Source: Fretibacterium fastidiosum (GTDB lineage: Bacteria > Synergistota > Synergistia > Synergistales > Aminobacteriaceae). From it: DNA of 64,000 nucleotides. Where the stretch lies: contig NZ_OZ209244.1 in NCBI RefSeq assembly GCF_964642095.1, forward strand, positions 1,240,001-1,304,000. The letters are read 5' to 3'. The position numbers were made by a program, and so were the translations under genes. The notes below the pieces were generated by a model. The model searched no databases and was not told where the DNA came from. It saw nothing but the letters and a program-made list of their open reading frames with translations. Positions 1-7,932 of this stretch are shown one piece after another; within the stretch, counting starts at the first letter, position 1, and each line of letters begins with the position of its first letter.

Positions 1-39
1 GACGTGGTGCGGGAGGTCATGCCCTACGAACCACTTTAA
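1..39 (+). CDS. C-terminal end of an unidentified protein (partial)
   Basis: From base 1 an open frame reads DVVREVMPYEPL and stops at the TAA at 37-39. Only the last 12 codons are inside the window, so no function can be assigned. It is plausible as a real gene end because it abuts the left terminal repeat of a MITE-like element, a common place for such insertions, but it could be chance. Confidence 0.3.
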   Translation, partial: DVVREVMPYEPL

Positions 40-372
40 TACCAAATCGCGTCTAATGTGGATTGCCTCCCCTGAAAGGGGAGGTGCCGCCAAGGGCGGC
101 GGAGGGGTTCAGCCAGACGACACGACTTACGGACGCCGACAGGCGGTCGGCGTCGTGTCGGTCGGCTGTGCCTCCACAAGGCAATTGATTGCCTTGTGGA
201 GGCGTTGACGGGGAATGTCAGACAGGCGCGTCTTATGAAAAACACCCCTCCCCTTCGGGGAGCCTTCCGGCTGCCGTTCGCTACCGCTCACGGGCCGTCA
301 GTCCCAGCCCCTTCGGGGTAGCCCCCCTGCAGGGGGGGCCTTTCTTGCCCTTCTTTAAACGCGAATTGGTAT
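39..372. mobile_element. MITE-like element with 13-bp terminal inverted repeats
   Basis: The left end ATACCAAATCGCG (39-51) is the inverse of the right end CGCGAATTGGTAT (360-372) with one mismatch. There is no transposase inside. The body carries a perfect 16-bp-arm palindrome with a 2-nt loop at 170-203. It also carries GC-rich inverted blocks that recur in this window: the left 35 bp reappear at 47667-47701 and the right part reappears inverted near 44206-44287. It is therefore a dispersed non-autonomous element rather than a gene; short reading frames inside it are ignored. Confidence 0.65.
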
Positions 373-465
373 AAGGTGCGGCTCGCAGGGCCGCCGGCCG
401 CACGCGGGGGACGCCGAAGGGCGTCCCCCGTTTTGTGTTGGCTTGCACCGGCTTGTATCGTCGCG

Positions 466-493
466 TTGATTTTGTCCCCCGATTTTGTACAAT
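466..493 (+). promoter_or_regulatory. predicted sigma-70 promoter of cas6
   Basis: TTGATT at 466-471 and TACAAT at 488-493 are separated by 16 bp, about 40 bp ahead of the cas6 start. The stretch 373-465 before it holds no gene. This promoter would also transcribe the degenerate-repeat unit downstream of cas6. It was predicted by eye. Confidence 0.55.
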
Positions 494-533
494 AGGAGCG
501 GCCTGATATTGCCCGATGGAGGGAGGAATTTCC

Positions 534-1292
534 GTGCACATCACCCTGTGGTTTGAAGCGCCCGATCGTGGGGCGGAGGACGCCTTTATCCGCGTCCCGC
601 GCTCCAACCTGCACCTGTTTCAGTCCCTGATCTACTCCGTTCTGCCGCCGGATCGGGCGGCGTTCCTGCACGACGAGGGCTACCGCGTCTATGGACGGCG
701 GATGAAGCTCTTTGCCATGAGCTGGCCCATCGCGGCCCGCATGCCGAGCTTCGAGGCGGAGGCGGTTCGCTTCCCCCTGCCCGTCCGGCTGGTGATCTCG
801 ACGCCCGTGACGGACACCATGGACGGCGTCGCTGGGGGCGCTCTGGCCGCGCGGGAGCTTCGCATCGGCAACAACGTCGTCCTCTGCAGCCGCGTCCTTG
901 CGGAGCAGCAGTGGGCGAAAGGGGAGAGCCTGACGGTTCGGACGCTCTCGCCCATCTCCTGCTACTCCCAGACGGAGCGGGAGGGCAGGCCCTACACCGT
1001 CTACCTGGCGCCGGAGGACCCGGCCTTTGCCGTCTCGGTCCACAACAACCTGCTGCGCAAGTTCCGGGCCCTGTATCCGGACCGCGAGCCGCCCAGCGGG
1101 GACGTGAGCGTCAAGCCCCTGGGCAAGGTCCGCGAGCGCGCGGCGCTCTTCAGCCCCAAGACCCGCTTCCCCATCAAGGGATGGGACGGACGCTTCCGCC
1201 TCGAAGGGCCGCGGGAGCTTTTGCAGGTTGCCCTTGACTGCGGCCTGGGCGCGAAGAACAGCGCGGGATGGGGGTGCGTGACGAAGGAGTAG
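534..1292 (+). CDS. cas6: Cas6 CRISPR pre-crRNA endoribonuclease
   Basis: Cas6 cuts the repeat in CRISPR transcripts and leaves the 8-nt 5' handle (here ATGGAAAC) on each crRNA. The 252-residue product ends in the family's glycine-rich loop, GLGAKNSAGWG (about residues 237-247). A histidine in FLHDEG (H46) sits where the catalytic histidine is usual. I chose the GTG at 534 because a strong ribosome site (GGAGGGAGG, 518-526) lies just before it; the ATG at 516 overlaps that site. It is the first gene of a type I-B locus and is separated from cas8b by 185 bp that hold degenerate repeats. It must process two repeat types (30 and 32 bp), and possibly the degenerate pair. Confidence 0.92.
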   Translation: MHITLWFEAPDRGAEDAFIRVPRSNLHLFQSLIYSVLPPDRAAFLHDEGYRVYGRRMKLFAMSWPIAARMPSFEAEAVRFPLPVRLVISTPVTDTMDGVAGGALAARELRIGNNVVLCSRVLAEQQWAKGESLTVRTLSPISCYSQTEREGRPYTVYLAPEDPAFAVSVHNNLLRKFRALYPDREPPSGDVSVKPLGKVRERAALFSPKTRFPIKGWDGRFRLEGPRELLQVALDCGLGAKNSAGWGCVTKE

Positions 1293-1318
1293 AGGACGAA
1301 AGCCTGCGTCCGCAGGAC

Positions 1319-1394
1319 GTTTCCTGATGTAGGGCTGGAAACGTGGTTTGTTTCATCATGTTTCTTTAAAACTTCCTGATAAAAGGGATAAAAC
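1319..1394 (+). ncRNA. CreA/CreR-like regulatory guide: two degenerate CRISPR repeats around a short pseudo-spacer
   Basis: Pseudo-repeat 1 (1319-1342) matches the 3' part of the small-array repeat at 18 of 24 positions and keeps the handle as CTGGAAAC. Pseudo-repeat 2 (about 1364-1394) keeps the other half, with TTTAAAACTTCCT followed by AGGGAT and AAAAC. Between them lies a spacer of about 21 nt starting GTGGTTTGTTT. Conservation of the handle in the first repeat and of the 5' half in the second is the pattern known for CreA antitoxin RNAs and CreR-type Cas regulators, which also lie beside cas genes of type I-B loci. The spacer's first 11 nt, and 14 of its first 15, are complementary to 1387-1401, just upstream of the cas8b promoter. 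No separate promoter is obvious, so it may come from cas6 read-through. A small hairpin (1303-1316) precedes it. Function is inferred. Confidence 0.6.
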
Positions 1395-1404
1395 AAACCA
1401 CTAA
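1387..1404 (-). promoter_or_regulatory. candidate crRNA-like target site upstream of cas8b
   Basis: AAACAAACCAC at 1391-1401 is the exact reverse complement of the first 11 nt of the pseudo-spacer at 1343-1353. After one mismatch at position 12 (a position flipped out in type I crRNA pairing), positions 13-15 match again. The flanking bases 1402-1404 read TTA on the non-target strand, a plausible I-B PAM of the TTN kind. The -35 box begins 4 bp further on, so effector binding here would obstruct RNA polymerase. Confidence 0.5.
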
Positions 1405-1407
1405 ATA

Positions 1408-1436
1408 TTGACATTTTCATGAGGGTGCATTAGACT
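1408..1436 (+). promoter_or_regulatory. predicted cas8b-cas2 operon promoter
   Basis: TTGACA (1408-1413) is followed by 17 bp and TAGACT (1431-1436). The predicted transcript would start near 1443, giving a short leader that contains the AAGGAGG ribosome site of cas8b (1464-1470). No room is left for a separate toxin RNA between promoter and gene. Confidence 0.6.
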
Positions 1437-1477
1437 TGTTTTGAAGGGAATGAGCTTCAGTTCAAGGAGGTGTTGTT

Positions 1478-3058
1478 TTGGGTTTCGTTGACGCGCTGCA
1501 TGCGCTGGGGCGCAGGGAGTTGGAGCGGTCAGGGAGTGGCGAGTTCGCGGACGTCGACAGTTTTTGCCAGATGCCGATGGATTTGATCGAATCCGACGAT
1601 GAATCGGCACGGCGACTGCCGGGAAAGGAACTCCAGATCTGGCTGGACGTGCCGGATAGCAAGGCGGAGTGCCTCGATGTGAGGGGAATCCGAAAGATCG
1701 AGATCGCGGACTTTTGGGGAGGAGGGGGCGATGATCGAGCGAAGAAGCGCCGCTATCTCTACCGGGATCCTGTAAGCCCGGCTGCGACGTGGCGGTATTC
1801 GCCGCTCTACAAGCTGGGCAAGGGGGTGGCGGACGGCCAAAAGGCCTTGATGGGAGATGGAAATTGGAAGGACGACAGGAGTTCACGATTCTTCAAACTC
1901 CACAAATCGACGCTGTTGGCCTTTGAGGAGCAGGGTGTCTTATCGCCGGGCAGCGTGGACCGCATCATGGACGCCCTTGTCGAAAGGGTAGAGCGGTTGG
2001 CTGAGCTTTGGTCGGACAAAAAAAGGTCCTATCTCCTGATTTTTGGCGCGTCCGACCCGGAGCGTTTTTTCTATCCTGTGGATACCCCTGCCTTTCTTGC
2101 CCATTTTCGTTCCCGGCTTGCCGGTATTTCCGGAGCGGAGTCAAGGCCTGCCCAAAACGGACAACAACGCAGTGTGCCCTGTGGGGTGTGTCACGAACCG
2201 ACTTCCGCTCCGGTCAATATGGACAAGGTCTTTGCCTTTGCGACGTTTGACAAGAAAAGCTTCCTGCCGGGGCTTGAGGACGGCGATGCCTCGAAGGCCA
2301 AGGTCTTTCCTCTCTGCGGCAACTGCTACCGTCTCCTCTCCGAGGGGCGCAACGTCATCGACGCGAAGTTCCTGGACGCCAAGAGCGTCTATAACGTCAG
2401 GATCTATACGGTTCCCGAATTGTTGATGGGGAACGTCAATCAGAAGTATTTGGAGCAAAAAACGAAGGACTTCCTCCAGGCCGGCCTGCAGAACGAGCCC
2501 TTTCTGGCCGAGCGCGTGCTGGAGCAGGAGGACAGCCTGACCTACCATTTCGTGTTCTGGGAACAGAATCAGGCCCAGGAGAGGCTCCTGCTGATGGTGG
2601 AGGACGTACCGCCCTCTAGATTGCGCAGGCTGAACGATCTGTGGCGCCAAACGGTTTTCGCGACCGCTCTGTTCGCCCGGAAGGGACGTTTTGCCCCGGA
2701 GGCGGACGAGGCGGGGGCGGACCCGAACGCCGTTACTCTGTATCAGGGTATTCGGACCATTTTGGGAACGCTGACGGGGCTGGCCGGAAAAAATGACGGA
2801 GATGCCGCAGTTCTGCGCGATTGGCTTTTGGGCCTGATCGGCTGCCTTCTCAGCGGGGAGCGCGTCGAAATCGAGAGGGTGAAGGGTGCTGTCGTATCCC
2901 GCCTGCAGGGCCTGTGCGCGGATTCCGATTGGGTGGCGAGATACAGCGCTGCGACGGCGCGGCGATGGAATGCCATCGCGGATTTCCTGTACAGGGCCAA
3001 CGAGAGCGTTCAGTCCGTTCCCGACGGTGGGGAGCGGCAGATCAGGAAAAAGGGGTGA
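1478..3058 (+). CDS. cas8b: Cas8b large subunit of type I-B Cascade (TM1802/Csh1 type), N-terminal portion
   Basis: Cas8b is the large subunit of the I-B effector; it recognises the PAM and helps recruit Cas3. The 526-residue product carries the paired zinc-finger cysteines typical of the TM1802 group: CGVC at 235-238 and CGNC at 280-283. The start is TTG at 1478, seven bases after AAGGAGG. TM1802 proteins are usually longer; here the helical C-terminal part is encoded by the next gene, which overlaps this stop by GTGA. Together they total about 676 residues, normal for the family. Expression may be controlled by the guide-like unit upstream. Confidence 0.87.
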   Translation: MGFVDALHALGRRELERSGSGEFADVDSFCQMPMDLIESDDESARRLPGKELQIWLDVPDSKAECLDVRGIRKIEIADFWGGGGDDRAKKRRYLYRDPVSPAATWRYSPLYKLGKGVADGQKALMGDGNWKDDRSSRFFKLHKSTLLAFEEQGVLSPGSVDRIMDALVERVERLAELWSDKKRSYLLIFGASDPERFFYPVDTPAFLAHFRSRLAGISGAESRPAQNGQQRSVPCGVCHEPTSAPVNMDKVFAFATFDKKSFLPGLEDGDASKAKVFPLCGNCYRLLSEGRNVIDAKFLDAKSVYNVRIYTVPELLMGNVNQKYLEQKTKDFLQAGLQNEPFLAERVLEQEDSLTYHFVFWEQNQAQERLLLMVEDVPPSRLRRLNDLWRQTVFATALFARKGRFAPEADEAGADPNAVTLYQGIRTILGTLTGLAGKNDGDAAVLRDWLLGLIGCLLSGERVEIERVKGAVVSRLQGLCADSDWVARYSAATARRWNAIADFLYRANESVQSVPDGGERQIRKKG

Positions 3059-3507
3059 TCGTCTTGCGTCTGGATTTTTTTGAGGATTTTCAGGACCCTT
3101 ATCTTCAAAAAATGGAAGGCAGGGGAATTTTTCTTGCCGGTCTGGTTTTGGGGATGATCTCGCGCGGGCAGGTGGGGAAAGGAGGCCCCATCGATGCCTC
3201 TCCCATGTACAAGCAGCTGCACTTTGGACGGATGCAGCGTCGGGACCTCCTGCGCCTGATGGCGCGTGTCCCGGAGTTGGGCAGGGTTTACAACATATCC
3301 TATGCCGGGATGATCGAATCCCTTTGCGCCGAGGCGGGAAAGCTGCTGATGGAGGGAGAACCGCAAGAGCTGGGAGTGGAGGGCAACTTCGCCTTTTCCA
3401 TTGCCTTTCTGAACGCACCGGATTATTTCTTCGGCAGGATTTTCAGGAAACAGGCGGAAGAAGAGGGCATGAGCCAGGATTTGGAGTCGGGAGAGGAGGA
3501 AAATTAA
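3055..3507 (+). CDS. Cas11b-like small subunit (separately encoded C-terminal part of Csh1)
   Basis: The 150-residue, mainly helical protein contains GIFLAGLVLGMISRGQ, then MYKQLHFGRMQRRDLLRLM, then NFAFSIAFLNAPDYFFG. These resemble the C-terminal segment of fused Csh1/Cas8b1 proteins (a gated 'LLGVLxG' helix followed by a ready 'lsxdeixFyFvlG' helix). In type I-B that segment is often also made as Cas11 from an internal start. Here it is a separate gene whose GTG start overlaps the cas8b stop (GTGA), implying translational coupling. A TTG at 3064 is an alternative start. The small-subunit role is inferred from position and similarity. Confidence 0.65.
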   Translation: MIVLRLDFFEDFQDPYLQKMEGRGIFLAGLVLGMISRGQVGKGGPIDASPMYKQLHFGRMQRRDLLRLMARVPELGRVYNISYAGMIESLCAEAGKLLMEGEPQELGVEGNFAFSIAFLNAPDYFFGRIFRKQAEEEGMSQDLESGEEEN

Positions 3508-3508
3508 A

Positions 3509-4417
3509 ATGTCGTTTGAGCAGCGCCGGGAATTTCTGTTCGTCTACAGCGTGAAGGACGCCAATCCCAACGGGGACCCGCTCAATGCGAACCATCCCCG
3601 TTTCGACGATGACAGCGGCCAGATACTGGTCTCCGACGTCCGCGTCAAGAGGACGGTGCGCGACCAATGGCTGATAGAAGGGCGGGATGTCTTCGTCGAT
3701 GGGGAGACCAAAACCCTCAAGAGCCGCGTGGCGGAGCTTAAGGAAAAGCTGGGGGTGACAACGGGGAAAGAAGCGTTGTCGCGTTGTATCGACACGAGGC
3801 TTTTTGGCGTGACCTTTGCTTTGGGCAGTGAATCTTTTGCCTGGACGGGGCCCGTGCAGTTCAAGTGGGGCCGTTCGCTTCACCGCGCTGCGGTCGAGAC
3901 CGTTCAGGGGACGGCTGCCTTCGCCACCAAAGAAGGCAGTGAACAGCGTTCCTTCCGGAGCGAGTACATCGTCCCTTTCGTCCTCATTGCGGATTATGCG
4001 ATCGCCAACCAGTATGCTTCCCTGACCACGGGAGCGACCGACGAGGATCTCGAGGCCCTCTTCTCGGCTCTCTGGAAGGGGACCGCCAACCTGATCACCC
4101 GCAGCAAGGTGGGGCATATGCCGCGCTTTCTGCTGGAGGTGCGCTACGCAAAGGGCTTTGACGGCATTATTGGGGCGATGGACGAGAAGGTCAGGCTCCT
4201 GGGGGCGGACGGGCACAGCCTGAGCGCCGACGAACAGCTTGCCCTTCGTTCCTGCGACGAGGCGCTCCTCGACATCACGGCTCTGTCCTCCGCCCTGAGC
4301 CGGGTCTCACAGGATGTGGAACGGGTAAGAATCCTGCATGAAATGGATCTGAAGGTCAAGGGGCTTGAGGAATTGAAGGCCCTTCTTGGAGGGAAGCTGG
4401 CACTGGAAGCGAGGTGA
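3509..4417 (+). CDS. cas7: Cas7 backbone subunit (Csh2 family)
   Basis: Cas7 polymerises along the crRNA to form the Cascade backbone. The 302-residue protein starts with the strongly conserved Csh2 block: REFLFVYSVKDANPNGDPL, then the ANHPRFDDDSG segment and SDVRVKRTVRDQW. The CIDTRLFG and GPVQFKWGRSLH segments follow. The start ATG lies 9 nt after GAGGAGG (3492-3498) and 1 nt after the stop of the preceding gene. Full length for the family. Confidence 0.93.
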   Translation: MSFEQRREFLFVYSVKDANPNGDPLNANHPRFDDDSGQILVSDVRVKRTVRDQWLIEGRDVFVDGETKTLKSRVAELKEKLGVTTGKEALSRCIDTRLFGVTFALGSESFAWTGPVQFKWGRSLHRAAVETVQGTAAFATKEGSEQRSFRSEYIVPFVLIADYAIANQYASLTTGATDEDLEALFSALWKGTANLITRSKVGHMPRFLLEVRYAKGFDGIIGAMDEKVRLLGADGHSLSADEQLALRSCDEALLDITALSSALSRVSQDVERVRILHEMDLKVKGLEELKALLGGKLALEAR

Positions 4418-4424
4418 GCCCCAG

Positions 4425-5150
4425 ATGGCCGTCATGTTCGATTGTTCGTCCGACATGGCCCTGTTCCGTAAACCCTACACGACGACCTCCTCGGTCTCCT
4501 TCGCGTTCCCACCGCCTTCGGCTATAGCGGGCCTTGTCTCCGCGATCGTCGGCCTGGACAACGGGGCTTCGGGAGACGCCTCCCATGCGTTTTACTGGAG
4601 GGAACTTGCAGGAACTCGCGTCGCCGTAGCCCTTCTCAGGCAGACGCGTTGGATGCGGGCAGCCGTAAACTTCTGGAACGTCAAGAATCCGCAAACTACG
4701 CCACATATTCAGGTCAAGCATCAGTTTGTGGCTTCGCCCCGTTACCGCGTCTACGTCGCAGGCGGGGTGGAGGCGCGTTTACGCGGGCATTTGGAGAGGG
4801 GGAGCTTCATTTACACCCCCTGTTTGGGCGTGGCCTACGCCCTTGCGCAGATAGATTATATCGGTGCCTGTGATCCCCAGCCCATGGGCGAGGGGGAAGT
4901 GCGGGTCGATACGGTGGTCCCCTGGGAGGGGGAGGGAATGGAGCTTAATTTGGCCGAGTCGGGGGGGATATTCAGCGAGCGGGTCCCCTTCAGGCTGACG
5001 ACGGAGCGGGCACTGGCGGAGAGCATCAAGGTCGTCTATTCTTCGGATGTGAGCCGCCCGTTGTGCGTACGTAAAAGGGGGGGGCTGCATGTCACGCGAT
5101 GTGCCGCGCGAGGCGTGGAGGACGTTGTTGCGTGGTTCCCTGAATGGTGA
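4425..5150 (+). CDS. cas5: Cas5 subunit of type I-B Cascade
   Basis: Cas5 caps the 5' handle of the crRNA. The 241-residue protein shows the family's N-terminal motif, KPYTTTSSVSFAFPPPSAIA, followed by GLVSAIVGL. I chose the ATG at 4425, just past GAGGTGAG, over the upstream ATG at 4386, which lies inside cas7. Its last 62 nt overlap the predicted cas3 start, an unusually long overlap. Confidence 0.87.
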   Translation: MAVMFDCSSDMALFRKPYTTTSSVSFAFPPPSAIAGLVSAIVGLDNGASGDASHAFYWRELAGTRVAVALLRQTRWMRAAVNFWNVKNPQTTPHIQVKHQFVASPRYRVYVAGGVEARLRGHLERGSFIYTPCLGVAYALAQIDYIGACDPQPMGEGEVRVDTVVPWEGEGMELNLAESGGIFSERVPFRLTTERALAESIKVVYSSDVSRPLCVRKRGGLHVTRCAARGVEDVVAWFPEW

Positions 5151-7383
5151 CCTGAAGAGCCATCCTGAAAAACGACTGATCGACCATCTTCTGGGAACGG
5201 CGGAGCTGGCCCGGCAGATCGTCGAGTTCCATGGGTTGGAGGATATCGCTTTCGACGTCGAGGCCGCGGCCCTGACCCACGATCCGGGAAAGGCCGATCC
5301 CGAGTTCCAAAAGTACCTCTTGGGGAAGGGAAAGGGAGTGAACCACTCGCTCCCTTCCTCTTTCTTTACGTTTTCCCTGCAACAGGACAATGCGGATCCG
5401 TTCGACGCGTTCTTCAGCGTGGAGGCGGTGCGTCGACACCACTCGAAAATAGAGGATTGGAGGACGAGTTCCTCCTTTTGGGCAAACTATCGCGCATCTC
5501 AGAAAAAGATCGGGGAGGATATGAGAGCGTTGATCCCTCAGTGGCCCTGTCCTTTGAACGAGCTCTGCTGGAAGAAATTCATCTATGCCATCGACGACCG
5601 CTATCCCGAGGACTACCCTTTTCCGGATTATTGGCTGAGGCTGCGCAGCGTCCTCTCGGTTCTGGTTGCCGGGGATCGGTTGGATGCCATCAACGTGAAA
5701 ACGATGAACCTTCAGCCCCTGCCCAATTTCAAACCCTACCCTTTTTCCAGCGTTGCTGGAGTGTCGGAGCGCAGACGGGCAACCGATGCCTGGCGCTCGG
5801 ATGTCGCCGAATGCTGTCTGCGAAATGTCGCGGAGATTCGCTCTCCCGGCCTCTTCACCCTGACCCTGCCGACCGGGGCGGGCAAGACCAACATCGGGCT
5901 CAGGATAGCCCACACCCTGGCAAAGAATCTGGGGTACTCCACGATTGTCTACGCCCTGCCCTTTATCAGCATCGTGGAACAGAACGCGAAGTTCGCCAAG
6001 GATGTCTTTGGGGCCGAGTCCGTCCAGGAGGACCACAGCCTGATGCTCGCGGCTCTTGATGATGAAGACGAAAAAGGAGAATATGACAAGCCGGGTGAAT
6101 GGAAACGCGCGCAACGGCTCTTTCGGTATTGGGGGTCCCCGGTGGTCGTCACGACGATGGTTCAGCTCTGGAACACGATCTTCAATTCCAAGGCCGGGGC
6201 GACGATCGACTTCCATCGTCTCCGCAACGCGGTCGTACTGATGGATGAGCCCCAGGGCATCGACTGCCACCTCTGGCCGGAGCTGGGGAAGGTCCTGACG
6301 TTCATTCATGAGCGCTGGGGGACCGTTTTTATCCTGATGACGGCCACCCAACCCAAGATATTCGAGGGGACGGAGTTGGCTCCGCGCGTTTGTTTCCCCT
6401 TCAACAGGCATCGCTATCATTTCCTGAAGGAAAAACACGGATTGAAGGACCTTCCAGGCCTGCTGAAGGAGCACGTACCTGCATTTGCTGAACGATCTGG
6501 AATGCTGGTCTTCAACACGCGTTCTTCGGCAAGAGCGGCTTACGATCTTCTAAGACCAATTTTGGGCGATGCGCCGGTCTTCATGCTCAGTCGTTGGATG
6601 ACCCCCAAGCATCGCCGTGAAACCCTGGAGGAGATCAAGAGCCTGGAGGTGAGCGGGAAACGACATTACCTTATTGCGACCCAAGTGGTGGAGGCTGGGG
6701 TTGACTTGGACTTTGAGTGGGCCTTCCGCGACCTTGCGCCTTTGGACAGCCTCGTTCAGGTGGCGGGGCGGTGCAACCGCAGCGGAGAACGCAGTGATGG
6801 ATTTGTCCTGATTACGAGCTTGCTGAGCGAAAAGGGACGTCCCTTTTCCGCGCGGGTGTATGACGATGTGCCAATGGATCTGACGCAGCTCTTGTTGGAG
6901 GAGTTTCCGGGATTTGACGAGCAGGATGTCCAGGACATCGTGGCCCGTTATTACGAAAAAATCTCAAATGCCATTGAACCGAAACCTTTATGGAGAGATA
7001 TCGAGGAGGGAAACTGGGGCGATTACACCCCCCTGTTTAAGGAGATGGATTTTGACGTCCCCGTCTACGTCGATCACGATGGAGATTTGGACGACCTTCT
7101 GAATGAGCTGATGACCCTGGATAGGACGCTGGACAACAGGGAGCGGCTGAAAACCCTGAACAACCGTCTGCAGCAGTACGCGATCGGAGTCAGAAAGGAC
7201 CTGCTGAAGGAATGGCTGGATCGAGTTGGAAATTTCGTCGGCGGCAGCTCTCAGAATCCCCTGGAACAGTATGGAGATTATTGTGTGATTCGATGCTCTG
7301 GCATTGGAGAGGGGCCTGACAGCCCGTATCATCCTGAGGTTGGTTTTTCGCCTTGCAGCCAGGGCGCTGGATTGGACGATTGA
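5089..7383 (+). CDS. cas3: Cas3 nuclease-helicase (HD-DExx/SF2)
   Basis: Cas3 is recruited to target-bound Cascade, then unwinds and degrades the DNA. The 764-residue protein has an N-terminal HD nuclease (H33, HD at 64-65, later RRHHS), Walker A LPTGAGKT (260-267), a DEPQ Walker B (386-389) in place of the usual DEAH/DEVH, and an MTATQP motif III. The C-terminal helicase motifs include ATQVVEAGVDLDFEW and QVAGRCNRSGE. The ATG at 5089 follows a GGGGGGG tract. It overlaps cas5 by 62 nt, so a start slightly downstream cannot be excluded. Nuclease and helicase are fused, as usual in I-B. Confidence 0.93.
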   Translation: MSRDVPREAWRTLLRGSLNGDLKSHPEKRLIDHLLGTAELARQIVEFHGLEDIAFDVEAAALTHDPGKADPEFQKYLLGKGKGVNHSLPSSFFTFSLQQDNADPFDAFFSVEAVRRHHSKIEDWRTSSSFWANYRASQKKIGEDMRALIPQWPCPLNELCWKKFIYAIDDRYPEDYPFPDYWLRLRSVLSVLVAGDRLDAINVKTMNLQPLPNFKPYPFSSVAGVSERRRATDAWRSDVAECCLRNVAEIRSPGLFTLTLPTGAGKTNIGLRIAHTLAKNLGYSTIVYALPFISIVEQNAKFAKDVFGAESVQEDHSLMLAALDDEDEKGEYDKPGEWKRAQRLFRYWGSPVVVTTMVQLWNTIFNSKAGATIDFHRLRNAVVLMDEPQGIDCHLWPELGKVLTFIHERWGTVFILMTATQPKIFEGTELAPRVCFPFNRHRYHFLKEKHGLKDLPGLLKEHVPAFAERSGMLVFNTRSSARAAYDLLRPILGDAPVFMLSRWMTPKHRRETLEEIKSLEVSGKRHYLIATQVVEAGVDLDFEWAFRDLAPLDSLVQVAGRCNRSGERSDGFVLITSLLSEKGRPFSARVYDDVPMDLTQLLLEEFPGFDEQDVQDIVARYYEKISNAIEPKPLWRDIEEGNWGDYTPLFKEMDFDVPVYVDHDGDLDDLLNELMTLDRTLDNRERLKTLNNRLQQYAIGVRKDLLKEWLDRVGNFVGGSSQNPLEQYGDYCVIRCSGIGEGPDSPYHPEVGFSPCSQGAGLDD

Positions 7384-7395
7384 TAGGGGACGGCT

Positions 7396-7905
7396 ATGGT
7401 TTTCTCGGAAGAGGCGCGCATAGGGGGAACCCTGGTCTGGTACTGGAGCATCTGTGTCCGACAGGTCTGGCTCATGGCTCGAGGAATTGAACCGGAACCC
7501 AGGGATGACTTTCTCGCCCTGGGTCGCCTGATCGACCGGAACAGCTACGCCAGGGAGCGGCATCAGGTGGCGTTCGGGGACAACAGGTTCGACTTCGTTC
7601 AGGGCGCGGATGGCGATCTGGTGGTCTGCGAGGTCAAGAAGAGCAGCCGCGCGGAGCGGTCGGCGCGGCTGCAGCTTGCCCATTACCTCTACGACCTTCA
7701 AAAGGCCGGGATCGAGGCCAGAGGGGTTCTGATGTTCCCAACCGAGAAGAAGCGCGTCGAGGTGGTGTTGACGGACGAGCTCATGGCGGAGCTGGACGCC
7801 GCCTATGACGCGATCGGGACGCTTGTTCGGAGGGACGCCCCGCCTGCGGCGGAGTCCTGTAAATACTGTGGCAAATGTGCCTATGCCGAGTATTGCTGGG
7901 GATAG
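7396..7905 (+). CDS. cas4: Cas4 RecB-like exonuclease with Fe-S cluster
   Basis: Cas4 trims prespacers and selects those with a correct PAM, working with Cas1-Cas2. The 169-residue protein has one N-terminal cysteine (C20) and a C-terminal CKYCGKCAYAEYC cluster, the four ligands of the Fe-S centre. Between them is the PD-(D/E)XK core (DFVQGADGDLVVCEVKKSS, then QLAHYLY). It begins 12 bp after cas3 and precedes cas1, the standard I-B adaptation module. Confidence 0.93.
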   Translation: MVFSEEARIGGTLVWYWSICVRQVWLMARGIEPEPRDDFLALGRLIDRNSYARERHQVAFGDNRFDFVQGADGDLVVCEVKKSSRAERSARLQLAHYLYDLQKAGIEARGVLMFPTEKKRVEVVLTDELMAELDAAYDAIGTLVRRDAPPAAESCKYCGKCAYAEYCWG

Positions 7906-7932
7906 GCTGTTTTAAGAGGGGGGAGGGGCGAG

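Noticed and set aside
1343..1401. GTGGTTTGTTT...AAACAAACCAC read as a cas6 terminator hairpin
   Set aside because: The loop is about 37 nt, no T-tract follows, and both arms coincide with the pseudo-spacer start and a promoter-proximal site, so the guide-target reading fits better.
1437..1477. A CreT-like toxin RNA between promoter and cas8b
   Set aside because: Only about 35 nt separate the predicted start from the cas8b start, and no mini-ORF with rare codons is present there.
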